64,000 bases of DNA, taken from assembly GCA_025531455.1 (NCBI GenBank), contig JAMYHL010000095.1, positions 1 to 64,000 of the forward strand, written 5' to 3'. Position numbers and translations under genes: made by a program. Below the pieces are notes generated by a model that searched no databases, was not told the DNA's origin, and saw only the letters and a program-made list of their open reading frames with translations. Of the stretch, positions 10,225 through 20,743 are shown piece by piece (within the stretch, counting starts at the first letter, position 1; each line of letters starts with the position of its first letter). The stretch comes from Apiotrichum sp. Y4204. Its lineage: Eukaryota; Basidiomycota; Tremellomycetes; Trichosporonales; Trichosporonaceae.

Positions 10225-13113
10225 CTAGAACATTGACTCTACAGTAGCAAGCAGGCTGGTAGCATCGGCAACCTCACCTGCAAGCCAGTTCTGAGCTTTC
10301 TCAACCATCATTTCCCACGCATCCTTCTCACAGGCCAGACGCTTGCGGAAAAAGGAGATCGCGCAGGCGGTAGCCATGATGTCATTGTTACCACCGTTGG
10401 CGGCGGCCTTGCCGTCAACACACACCTTTCCCAGGGCTGCTGGGCCAAGGCCGAGCACGCACTCCAGCTCCGGGGACCACGACCAGCTCCCGAGGAAGCT
10501 CTGCAAAAGAGTGAGAGCCTGAAGGGAATCTCTGGGTTTCGGGACTGCTGCCTCCGTTCCCGCGGAGTCTGTCGCTGACCCCTTCAGCCAGGCGGCGGTG
10601 TCGTCCTTGTCGCGTGAGCCGGAGGAAAGGTTCAAGCCCGCGCACGTTAGAGTCTTTGGTTGGCTATGCCTCCCGGCAGTACGGGCCCGCTGAGGCTCAT
10701 AGCTGCCCCTCGCACTGAAGAGGGCCGGAGCCGCACCAAAGAGGGCAGGAGCCGCACCGAAGTGGGGAGGAGTCGCAAAGGAGGCGACACTTGCAGCGGG
10801 TGGGACGACTACGGGGGCGGCTGCCATAGGCGAAGGCAGCGGAGGTCCGGACGGGAACGAATTCTGCGCCCGTTTTGTGATTGCTGATGACCCAAACAAA
10901 GCAGGTGTGGTGGACTGAGCTGCTCTGGACAGCGGCTGTAACTTTGACATTCCGAATCTGAGTCCCCTAGCCGACCCTTTGACGTCCTGCTGCGGAACGA
11001 AGGAGGTGTACTCGTACTCTTGATGAGCGTAATCGGGGGGGATATCCGCATTGACCTCAGTAATCTTGTTGCCTTCGTGTTGGACGGCGACCAATGAGGT
11101 CCACTTGCCGGTAACGTGGTAGGTTGTACCCAGGCGTACCGCTTCGCGCTCGACAATATCGGCAAACCGACCCTCGTACTTGTTCTTCAAGAGTTTCTCA
11201 CCCGGACCCTTGTCTTTTGCAAAGGAGAGCCATCCGCGACCCTCCTCGAGCTCCTTGGCTTCCCGGTAAGCTGCCAGCTGATGCAGCAGGGTGCCCGGAT
11301 TCTTGACCTGCGCCACTGGGATATCTAGCTCCAGCGGACCATGCTCGGACGTTCCTCTCAAGAGAACCGATCGGGGAACAGCAAGATCATTGATGAGAAC
11401 ATAAGCGGTGGTGCGGTTGAACGGGAACAGAGGCGGCAATTGTGTGGGGGTCTGGAGGAACTTGGGCGCTTCGAAAGTTGGCAACCCTGCATATTTGTTG
11501 GCTTGAAACTTTCCTTGATCGTCCATCTCGGTATCGTCGTCGAGGTCCTTTTGAAACAGGGATATGACCTTTTTCAGGGGGCTGGTGGACCGGTTGCTCG
11601 CGACGGGGCCGCCACTGTCGCCCGACGTGTCAACGTCCTTAGTGGCGGGATCGATGAGGAGGGAGTCGGCCAACTTTTCCACAATCTCAAAGTCGTCATC
11701 GCCATCAGCTGGCGCGTCGTAACGAACCTCGAGAGAGTAATCGTGGATGTGTGGGAATAGTGCACCTTTGAGCATGCGCACGACCTTCTTGTCCATTTTT
11801 TCGCCGTGAGTGGTTGATTGGGAGAAGCCGCGGCCAGCACGGGCAACGCCCTCGATAAGGGACGACGATGCGCCGATGCCGACGCCAAGAGTGAAGACAC
11901 GAATGGTCCCCTTGGAGGCATGCTCGTTGACGAGAGCAAAGAGGCTTTCCTGGTCCCAGATTTCGCCATCTGTAAGGAGGAACACTTCCAGATTCATGTC
12001 TTTATACCGCTGCTTGAAAGTCGCCTTGACGGGCTGGTACATCTCGGTGCCGCCGAAGTTGGACTGGAACGTTTCAACATGGGCAGAGGCCTCGGCCAGG
12101 GAGGCGGCGTCATAGGTTCTTGACTTTGCCCAGAGAAAACTGAAGCTTGATCCAAATGAGCAGATGTTAAACTTGATACCGACTGGAAGCGACTTGAGGA
12201 AGATGCGCAGTGCGGCCTTGAGGTCATCGATTGAGCTAGACATGCTGCCACTGCGATCGCATATAAAAACCACTTCGGGCTTGTTGGCGTCGGGTGGGAG
12301 GGTGAATTTCGGGACCAGAGTTACCATAAGGGCTTGGGATGCAAGGTTGGAGTGGCGCTCGACAATCGCAGAGGGATCCCCGGCATTGGAGGTGACAATG
12401 TTGAAAATGATGTCTTTATCGAGCTCGGCCGCAAAGGAAAGTGTTGCGGACGCACGACTCAGAGAGGGTTCGTTATTCGGCGCTGTCGAAAGCGTGCCGA
12501 TGGACACTGCGATTGGATGGGAGGGTGATCGAATGGCGGTAATAGCTGATTTCTCAGATACTTCGACATCGAGAGTAAAAGCAATGGCACGAGTGGTGAC
12601 ATTGCTCTCGGCAATCTGCAGGTTGCCATAGCGGGGCGAAATGCTTGTTGGGAGTGTGAAGCGCAGGCCGTCGACTTCTGCATCGTGTTGCAGTTCACCG
12701 ATGAACGTGATCTCCACTTTGACATCTTCACCTGGCCGAACATTGCCGAGTGTGGTGGTGAATACGTCGCCCGCTGCGACCGAACGCTCGAGAAGTCCCG
12801 CCGTCTCACCACGCTGAGTAGCCGCAGTGTAATCGGCGCGGGCCTGTTGACGCTCCTTGACGACCCCTTCAAGAGTGACCCGGTCGCCAATAAAACATTT
12901 CAAGCCAACGACCGAGACGCCATCGTACAAGGGAAAAACGTATCGGAGCTCTTTAATGGTGTCCTTGGCTCCGACTGGATAGTTGAAGTGTTGAGTAAGG
13001 GTTGTTTGCGAGGTGTTGCCTACAATCAAAGTGTGGGCGGTAGTATCGAGGAGAGGAAGACACGAGGGCCCCGTGTTTGGAATGACGAACCAGCAGCCGC
13101 AAGGTAGAACCAT
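10225..13113 (-). CDS. VIT and von Willebrand factor A domain protein
   Basis: A 962-aa single-exon protein with the VIT plus vWA architecture of inter-alpha-trypsin-inhibitor heavy chains and their many uncharacterised fungal relatives. The VIT domain spans about residues 15-150 (YVFPLYDGVSVVGLKCFIGD, TFIGELQHD). The vWA domain spans about 280-450, with an intact MIDAS: DRSGSMS at 286-292, GGTEM near 354 and LLTDGEIWD near 380. A conserved C-terminal segment contains SWSWSPELECVLGLG. Between them lies a low-complexity Pro/Ala-rich stretch with repeated APALFGA units. The frame stays open 45 bases further upstream but begins only at a TTG; the first ATG (MVLPCGCW) at 13113 is chosen. There is no signal peptide, so it is likely cytoplasmic, with metal-dependent protein binding. 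Its biological role is unknown. Confidence 0.88.
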   Translation of the reverse strand: MVLPCGCWFVIPNTGPSCLPLLDTTAHTLIVGNTSQTTLTQHFNYPVGAKDTIKELRYVFPLYDGVSVVGLKCFIGDRVTLEGVVKERQQARADYTAATQRGETAGLLERSVAAGDVFTTTLGNVRPGEDVKVEITFIGELQHDAEVDGLRFTLPTSISPRYGNLQIAESNVTTRAIAFTLDVEVSEKSAITAIRSPSHPIAVSIGTLSTAPNNEPSLSRASATLSFAAELDKDIIFNIVTSNAGDPSAIVERHSNLASQALMVTLVPKFTLPPDANKPEVVFICDRSGSMSSSIDDLKAALRIFLKSLPVGIKFNICSFGSSFSFLWAKSRTYDAASLAEASAHVETFQSNFGGTEMYQPVKATFKQRYKDMNLEVFLLTDGEIWDQESLFALVNEHASKGTIRVFTLGVGIGASSSLIEGVARAGRGFSQSTTHGEKMDKKVVRMLKGALFPHIHDYSLEVRYDAPADGDDDFEIVEKLADSLLIDPATKDVDTSGDSGGPVASNRSTSPLKKVISLFQKDLDDDTEMDDQGKFQANKYAGLPTFEAPKFLQTPTQLPPLFPFNRTTAYVLINDLAVPRSVLLRGTSEHGPLELDIPVAQVKNPGTLLHQLAAYREAKELEEGRGWLSFAKDKGPGEKLLKNKYEGRFADIVEREAVRLGTTYHVTGKWTSLVAVQHEGNKITEVNADIPPDYAHQEYEYTSFVPQQDVKGSARGLRFGMSKLQPLSRAAQSTTPALFGSSAITKRAQNSFPSGPPLPSPMAAAPVVVPPAASVASFATPPHFGAAPALFGAAPALFSARGSYEPQRARTAGRHSQPKTLTCAGLNLSSGSRDKDDTAAWLKGSATDSAGTEAAVPKPRDSLQALTLLQSFLGSWSWSPELECVLGLGPAALGKVCVDGKAAANGGNNDIMATACAISFFRKRLACEKDAWEMMVEKAQNWLAGEVADATSLLATVESMF

Positions 13114-15061
13114 GATGGACGGTGGGATGGATGTATGATGATATGGAGGAGTGTTCAAGATTGAGCCGCGGGTGGATGGTTGAAAGGATGAAAGGACGAG
13201 GACAAGGATGGAAAGGAGATTGAGCTTTTAAGATCTAAGAGCTAGAGAGAGACAGAGAGAGACGCCACAGCGCGCAGACAACGACACGACACGACAGCAC
13301 AGCCCATGCAGCCATGCAGCCATGCAGCCATGCAGCCATGCAGCCATGCAGCACGCGGGCGCAGCACCGTCATCGGATCATCGGTCCAGTCAACCCGTTG
13401 TCGTCCACAACCACCCCGACTGTTTAACATGCAATAACATGCATACTTTTACTATTTGCCACCGCTCCTTTTTGCCACCCGTCTGGGGACCCCGCATTGA
13501 TCGCGCCGATCGGCTTTGTTTTATTCCTTATTCCGCGCAGTTTGCATACCGTCAATTCCCGCACTGAAATATCCCCCGGGCCCCAGGCATTGTAAGGCAC
13601 GTACAGTGAGCAGCAGCTGAGTCGTACTCGCCTCACTACACCCTTCAGGATCAAGAACTAGTGGATACAGGATCGCAGGAGGCAGTGCCTGTATGCATGT
13701 CCTGCTCGCCACAGGCCACAGGCCACAAGGCAAGCAAGCCGACATGCGTGGCATGCGCCGACACCCAAGCCCTAGCGCCCAGCGCGGCGGTGGACTACAA
13801 GCTTGCTTGCCAGCCTTGGTTGTCTGCCCAGATTCTCTTCATCAGTCTTGGCATCTGGTCCTTCTCGGCTTGTCAGAAGGATTGGGTGGGTGAGTCAGAG
13901 TGGCACTGAGCAGCTTAATCTCTGTGTAGCGCCCACGACAGACAAGCGCGTGCTGATGCGCTCAGAGGCGTAAAGGCGACATCAGAGGCGAGCCGGAACT
14001 TGAGACGCATACCGTTGGAAAGGCTAACTCCGGTGATGTTAAGTGGTAGCTGGGCTCTGGCTCTGCCGTATCCCCCCCACCGCAGGCTCCGCAAGATCAA
14101 GGTTGAAACAGATCCAGCCAGGGATCGATCAACCCAGCAAGCCAGCAACGCGTCAGCTGCCTGGTCGTCCCGAGTGCACGAGATGACCCTTGCTTGAGAC
14201 GCGCGACCCGACTAGTCACTTCCACCAGGAGTCGATTGGTTTCCGAAAGGAGAAGAAACCACATACAGGTCTCCAGGAATTGTACAGGAACGGTTATGGT
14301 GCATGGTGCGACGTGCGAAGAGGGGAGGGGAACAAGGGGGTTTTTTGCGGTTCTCCCTCTCCTGATGTTTCGACCAAAAAGCTGTGCAATTTGCAATTGG
14401 CGTCGTGAGTAAGCTGGTGCCGTTATGGCCTGCACTTGGTTTCTGACAACTGGTCACGTTCAATGGCATGGCCAATACCGACCAATACACCTCTGATCCC
14501 TGCTCCGCTGATACCGCCGACAAGCTTGGTCAGTATACGATCTTCCAACATTTTGATCAGTCTACAAAACGTTGAACGAGTGTAGAGTAGAGCTGGGCGG
14601 CACATGTCCCATCGAAAGACGCCATTGCCAGCTTCTGCTTTTCAGCCTTGTTACAGCAGAACCGGTGCCGCATGTACCGTCGACTACGGGTGTACAAGCC
14701 ATTCTGCTCAAGCTTTTGCCTCGGCGACTTAACACAATGCTGAAAGATGGTGAAATGCTCACGCCGGCTTCAGCGCAAACGAGTGAATCCTGAAACGCAT
14801 GCTGCCGATCTTGAGTTGTGAAATCAATGCACTCGAGCTGCAGAGGAGAGGCTGTCCAGTGTAGCTGATCGACCCGTCGACTGTTCGACCTGAAGGTCAT
14901 CCAGGTGTTGCTGCACTTCCTGACCACATTCTCTCATCCCATTACAAAACAAAGAATGCCATATCTACAGCCACTATTAAACAAGGGCAGCAATTGCCAT
15001 GGCACTAACACCGAGGAGTCCGAGGCTCACGGAGTTGCGTCCGGCCTTAAGTCAGTACTTG
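13114..15061. other. gene-poor intergenic region
   Basis: About 1.95 kb with only short overlapping reading frames. It holds the promoter of the VIT/vWA gene, a GAGAGA-type purine run near 13240-13262, and an eight-base tandem repeat at 13305-13352. I see no gene, tRNA or mobile element between 13.4 and 15.06 kb. Confidence 0.55.
13305..13352. repeat. CATGCAGC octamer tandem array (6 copies)
   Basis: Six perfect head-to-tail copies of the 8-mer CATGCAGC, about 190 bp upstream of the VIT/vWA start codon. A slippage-prone microsatellite, likely length-variable between strains. Confidence 0.9.
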
Positions 15062-15828
15062 TTATTTTACAGGCTCACGCCGGATACCGCTACTCACCGC
15101 ACTCCACATGTTGTTCTTCTTGCACTCGGCAATGAGGGGGTCAATGTTGCGGACCATGGTCTTGACACGTTCATGGGAGTTGCTCTTGGCGCAGTCGCGG
15201 CACGGCTCGAAGGAGGACCTGTTGTAGCTACCGGGGCCGTTCTGTCCCTCAGCACCCTTCTCTTTTGAATGAAACTCACGCCACACGCCAAAGTGATGCA
15301 CAACATGTCTTGCACCGTGTCACCGCTGTTGACCCAGTTGTCCTTGCAAAGCTTAAACATCTCGAGTGAGTCGTGACACACGTCGTAGCATGCCCCAAGG
15401 ACGGTGCCATTCGCAGTGGTATTGCTCTTGCCATTGGCGCCCCCGACAGTGCCGTTCTTCCCAGCTCCGCCAGCAGACACGCTCGTGGAAGAAGGGTCCG
15501 TGGCGGTGGCCTTTGGAGAAGTGGCGACGCCACTTGAAGTCGACTGCGGAGCCGAGCCGCTGAGGGGACCAGCCTCGGCATCTCCCGCAGTCCCATTGGA
15601 CTCAATGGACGCCGACGCGGTGTCAGTCGCTGCTGAAACCACGTCACTCGTCTCTGTGGGGCCAGCTTGGCCAGTGACGGTGGGCTCCTCGACGGTCCCA
15701 TCTGCCTGGCGGACAACGAGGCCGGTGTCATCCTGGGGGAGAATGGCTGCGGACGCAGCTGTTGTTAGCGACATACCAGGGGAAGAGGACAAACCGGCTG
15801 CGGTGAGCAGGACAATAGAGGCGCGCAT
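15062..15828 (-). CDS. secreted Ser/Thr- and Cys-rich protein of unknown function
   Basis: Small exported protein. It begins MRASIVLLTAA with an Ala-rich hydrophobic leader. A Ser/Thr/Gly/Ala-rich mucin-like stretch follows, then a compact cysteine domain: ACYDVCHDSLEMFKLC, DMLCITLACG, then FEPCRDCAKSN and LIAEC. A 38-nt intron at 15244-15281 joins LACG to NGPGSYNRSS in phase. A second, in-frame candidate intron of 36 nt (GTTTGT donor, CTAAC branch, CAG acceptor) lies inside the leader, so the signal peptide could exist in two forms. A third GTGAGT shortly before the end could change the last residues, so the C-terminus at 15062 is uncertain. No known family was recognised. Likely cell-wall or secreted, by inference from the leader and glycosylatable stalk. 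Confidence 0.7.
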
Positions 15829-17358
15829 TATGGTTATGAGAAGATCGACAGGTTAGGATAAAGGAGAAATAGGTAGGAGGGCGTGGCTTATGTACCACCA
15901 CAATCGCGGTAGTTGTCCGTCGACCTCTGCACCGCTTCATCTCTGACTTTCGGGAAGCGACATGGTTGGCTTATCACGGCTTGACGACGACTCGGGTGCT
16001 GCGAGTGGATGGAGTTGGACAGCGTAGCAGCGCGTGAGAGTGTTTAGCAACCCCTAAAGCGTGCCGTGACTCCTTCGCGATGCTCAAGGGGTACCGCGCT
16101 CAACTATCCCGGGATGTTGACAACGATGGCAAACAGAAGGGTAATAGCTCCTTGAGGCCGCCACTGCTCTGCTCCAATGTGCCGAAAGGTCAGATCATGC
16201 CGCTTCATTGGACGTCAAGTACTCGCGTGATCCAGGCTGTTCCGTTCTTCAGGAGAGCAGTCACGAGAGACCTGGAACAGGGAAAGACAGGTACCGAAAC
16301 AGTGGTGCCGTACCCGACCGTCACTCCAAAGACTGTTTGTTAACCAACAATCTAGAGAAGAGCTTCAAAGAGTGACCACCCGGCTCCGGTTGCCAAGGGA
16401 AATCGCACCACGTTTCACCTCAGCCGAACGAGGCCACGAGTTGATCCCAATGTGTGTGCACCAAGCCACAGTGGACGGGTGTTAGTGACCGCACGTACGG
16501 GTACAGCTGCAGTGTACACTTACAAGACTTAGATCTTGGGAGTTGGTGGGTTGCAATTGTGACTTGACGTCCTGCGGCTTTACCGCACCCCGCACTCTTC
16601 ACTTGCTATGAAAACTCATACGTGCTGGGCATCCTCCGACCCCGCGACCCTTAACCATTACAATTTGATCCCCTGGTGTCACCATTTGGCTTCGGAGAGT
16701 TTGGTGCCTATGAGGAGCGCTGCGCGTCCCGTTCTGTGTCCTGTGTATCCAATAAGACGACTTGCTCGGTGGCCCGGCGACAACCGCTAGAGTCTGAGAC
16801 AATTCCAACTGGGAAGTTGACCTAAGCTTGACGGGTGGCCCCCAATTTCAAACCGCCAATCGTTGCAACTGTGCTTGGACCGACGATCCTTGGTTAATCC
16901 GGCGTGATCTCCGAAGCTCGAATGCGAGGCATCATCTTGAAAGTGAGAGCTCGGATGCGAGGTCTGGGCCTTGGCCGCGGGCCGGACATACATTGCATGG
17001 ACAACCCGTAAGCCACCGTCACGAACTGGTTCCAGCTGATGAATCTGGACCCACTGGGGCCTAGAACGCCGAGATACCGGAGACAACACCGAGACCGAGA
17101 CCGAGATATGAGCTTGTACTGGCGGAAGTGGCGGTGCTAGCCGTTCGGTTGATCGTAGTTGACGTCACCTCAGATGATTGTGTCGCGTCGAGTCGCGTCA
17201 GCTGCACTGATGAATCTGGATATTTGGATTGAGATAAATACCATGTCGTGCATGCATCTCACATTCAACCAAGCATTCTCACATTCTCACATTCTTCTTG
17301 CCCTCACGGCCGCAACAGCCTACCATTCCTCTCGTTACAACCCTTTTACTTTCTCACA
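15829..17358. other. gene-poor intergenic region
   Basis: About 1.5 kb between the secreted Cys-rich gene and the DUF3224-like gene. Reading frames are short, mostly antisense pairs with no family resemblance or coherent splice sites. It holds two promoters pointing outward; nothing else was recognised. Confidence 0.55.
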
Positions 17359-17920
17359 ATGACCGTACAGAAGAGTAGGTTCTTGTTGCGCAAGGTTGGA
17401 CATGAACTAATCGCGTAGTCACCACCCATGCGCGCGACACGACGTGCACCCCCGGTGAAGTGCACACGCCCAACAGCGCCGCACTCCCGCAGCTCTCCAC
17501 GATGACTATGGAGACGGTGTACCGCGGTGACATGGAAGGTGTCAGCGTTGCGCAATATGTCAAGTGAGTGAAGAAAAGCGTGTGAATTCAGCTGATTGCA
17601 GCACGACTATTCCCGCTGGCGAGATGAAGTTCAGTACGTCCCGTTACCTCCTCGTCCAAGCGCCTTGAATCTGACACGCAGCCGGCCTCTCGAGCTTCAG
17701 CGGCACCATCACTTTCCCCGGCTCTCCATCTAAGAAGGGCACCTTCCTAGTCACCATCATCGGCACCTGTCACACCGCTGTCGATGCGACAAGCACCATC
17801 GTTCCCGGTAGCGGCACCGGAGAGCTGGTCGGCATTTCTGGCAAGGCTGTTCTGCGCCACGAGGTCAGCGAGGCGCAGGGCGAGATTGAGGTCGTGTGGG
17901 AGGTCGAGTTTGCCAAGTGA
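17359..17920 (+). CDS. DUF3224-like small beta-barrel protein
   Basis: A 143-aa protein from four exons (17359-17374, 17419-17563, 17602-17633, 17682-17920); the introns are 44, 38 and 48 nt. The spliced product resembles the DUF3224 family: YRGDMEGVSVAQY, then FTGLSSFSGTI, then GTFLVTIIGTC, then IVPGSGTGELVGISGKAVL and a terminal VVWEVEFAK strand. DUF3224 proteins are known mainly from bacteria, are about 120-140 aa, and are predicted barrel folds without an assigned reaction. No leader or membrane segment is present. The 16-nt first exon is short but gives a good frame and donor. The gene stands alone, about 1.5 kb from its left neighbour. An ancient bacterial origin followed by intron gain is possible but not shown by the sequence alone. 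Confidence 0.78.
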
Positions 17921-18716
17921 TCATGTGTGGATGTCGACCTGAAGAAGCCATTAACCAATGTTAGTTGTGTTGTTGTTGAAGTAGTGTTCTCCTGTGATTT
18001 TTGACTTATCTCGAGCTGGAGTCTTCAGAACCGAGCCGCCCATGCAATTGTGTACTGTATCCTCCCACCTTGCGTTACTGATGTTCTGTTTGGTGGCGTC
18101 TGGCTGTCTGCAACACCCGCATCTGTTCCCCGCTTACGCTTTAACCCCATGGAGAAGCCACTTATGACGAGCAAATGCTGGCCGTCGTCGCTGGTGACTT
18201 GGGGTACACCTTCCGCTTATGTACTGTCCCCGACTCTCACCAAGGGCCGTTCCTTCTCCAAACTTCAGACGACTGCCGGACAAATCATTTGCTCACGAGG
18301 CCAGCGAAGTTTGCAACGCCACTCTGCAAATGCCAAACGGTAAACCAAGCGGCGCGACGGAATACAGAGCTGTCTTTCAGTGCTCGCTACATGTCATGGC
18401 TCGCAACAGTTGTTCCCTGCAAGAGCCAAAGCTGCTGGAAAGCCTGCAAGTGTATGGCTTTTAGATTGCGAGCAGTCTACATGTACACCCCCTCCGGCTA
18501 GAATGTGACAATCTCCGGAGGCTTGGGCACATTAACTCCGCCACTTGTCGGCCACCAATCATTGCCAAATGCAACTTCAGAGCCCAATTCCTTGCGATGC
18601 CGTTCGGCTGCAGACGACATTGACTGCGACACTGATCTCAGCCAGCACCTGGTTCAAATATTACGGTACACATATATAGCTAAGATTACTAGGGCCAGAA
18701 TGACAATCTGCGCCGC
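17921..18716. other. intergenic between convergent genes
   Basis: About 0.8 kb between the DUF3224-like stop and the end of the minus-strand membrane-protein gene. It should carry two 3' UTRs. Short frames only; no gene seen. Confidence 0.55.
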
Positions 18717-19994
18717 TTAATGTTGGCCCAGATTGGATTGACCGTCGTACTGTGAACCTCCATCGTTATACTCAGCCTCCCACGCCGGATTGTACAGTGG
18801 AGGCAGGAGAACTTTGGGTCCTGCACCTGACCCGGCAGAACGGAGCTGTTCGGTTGCAGGGGGAGCTGGTCCCGTGGGTATTGCATGCCGCCGTGTCGAT
18901 CCATCAGTGCTAGAGGAAAGTAATCCGAACGATGAACCGTGTCCGGTGATGCTGGATGATGTCCGCGCAAGAGTGGCGCCCACACTTTTCACATCAGTCA
19001 TGTCGGAGGCACAAAGTTCACTGCCGGGGCTTGGCGTGAACAGTTTGGAGGATCCGGGCGGAGCGCTGTGATCTCGCGGTCCCCCACCGTTCTGCACTAG
19101 GTGTGCAGCATCTGGATTATCCACTACCCAGTCCTTTTCAGGAGACCTCCCCTGTCGGCGTCGGCGGCGATACAGCCACCCAGCGATGGCAATGATAGCA
19201 AGAAGAGCGCATACGGCGCTGACGATACCTGCAACTTCACCAGCTGCCATTCCTTTTTTTGGAGACGCCGATACGGCCGAGGATGCAGTCGATAAGGTAC
19301 TACTTGTCCCGTCAGGTTGTGTCAAGGGCCTGCCATCGGCAGCGGCGGTTGAAGATCGCGACGGGGTTGACGACAATGTAGATGAACTGGGTTCCGTGGA
19401 AGGCGAGGAGGTTACGGAATAGGTTTCAGACACGAGGGCCGTAGGATCACTTAGAACGAGAGAGCCTGATGATACGAGCGAAGACGCGGTCGTGGATGTA
19501 GGGTCTTCCGTTGGCTGCTGTAGCACTGTTGACGATGGGGTTGGAGGCGATTCAGTCGATTGAACCTGCGGAAGAGAACTGGACTGGGTACAGCCATCAA
19601 CGACTGGAATCGGGTCACCTCGCAGTCCACTGTGGCCCCCGCTCAAAATAAGCTGCACTTCATCTCCCGGTTGGACCGCTGTCACGTCCCAGGTAAACTC
19701 CGTTGGGGTTATGGCTGTCTGAAGATTACTTCTCGTGCCGCCGCGAATTCGGATGACAGCTCTGGAATCGTCAGTCTTTTGGACCTTCTCCGAACGCCCT
19801 CGAAGCCTGCTGAGCGCCTGGCACACTCACACCTGCCAGGTCACGCCGGGAAGATTCGTCCACGTCCAGGTGGCTTTGCCGCATGTTGCTATGCTGTTCG
19901 GTTGGCTGACCCACGAAACTGTGCCTTGTCCAGTCACGCCAGTCGAGAGGTATACAATGCCCAGCAGCGCCCATGCCGCCAAGCGGACATCCAT
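18717..19994 (-). CDS. Ser/Thr-rich single-pass membrane protein (sensor-like)
   Basis: Type I membrane protein of 402 aa from two exons (19831-19994, 18717-19761). Signal peptide MDVRLAAWALLGIVYLSTG is followed by a small beta-rich ectodomain (ATCGKATWTWTNLPGVTWQV, then TEFTWDVTAVQPGDEVQLIL). A long Ser/Thr/Pro stalk comes next, then one transmembrane helix (GEVAGIVSAVCALLAIIAIA), a basic stop-transfer stretch of arginines, and a roughly 130-aa cytosolic tail. The architecture recurs widely in basidiomycetes and resembles cell-surface sensor or wall-linked proteins; no ligand is known. It is divergent from a gene of the same layout that starts 749 bp away. Splicing at GTGAGT (phase 2) restores the ectodomain strand. 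Confidence in the gene is high and in any function low. Confidence 0.82.
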
Positions 19995-20743
19995 AATCGC
20001 TGTGGAATGTCGTGAGCAGATGAGGCTGAAGAAGAGATGATGTGAAGATGAGTGTAGAGTAAGTGATGCATCTGTCGCCTGCTTGAGATGTCCTTCTTTT
20101 CCCAGCAAAGTCGCACATGCTGACTGCCGTCGGACCTCCTCTCGCCAATTCCGCAGCTGTCAGGGAACACGAGATCTCCCCCGTTCTTCTACGGATGCAT
20201 AGAGTGGGTCTGAGAACAAGTCCCATCATGACTCTGGTTTTGTTAACGGAGCACGCGCTGCCACTGGATGTAAAACTCTAAACGGTTCCCGCCCAGGGGG
20301 TGGTTTGGGAAACACGGCCTGAACAAGCATTTTCATCAAGATCTCTAGATCTGGGGCACCCCCCCGGCCGACCTGTTAACACCACACGGTCTCCAGCTGA
20401 TCTCCAGTACTCCGATGGCGCGGCGTGCGTGCCATGCTGGGCCTTTGCAGACCCCGTGCCTCGCGGGACGTTTCAAGTGTTTCCTGACAGCGTTGGACTT
20501 TATGAGTAGGGTTTGCGCCAATCCAACCCGTCATGGACCATAGACCATGGAAGCACCGCATGAGCACGTAAAGGACACGACCTCATCAAGACAGCTCACG
20601 GCCGGCATCGCTGCCCGAGTGCTCGTATTGCATCCCTCTGATGAAGGGCCATACATGCATCTTGAAGCGCGGGACACTAGCACACTTCCTATGGACCGCA
20701 ACATCTTTCATTGTTGCGCAACACACATCCTTAGAGCACAACG
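19995..20743. promoter_or_regulatory. divergent promoter of two membrane-protein genes
   Basis: A 749-bp shared upstream region between two similar single-pass membrane-protein genes. No clear TATA box. If the plus-strand partner has a missing leader exon, it would lie in the right half of this interval. Confidence 0.45.
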
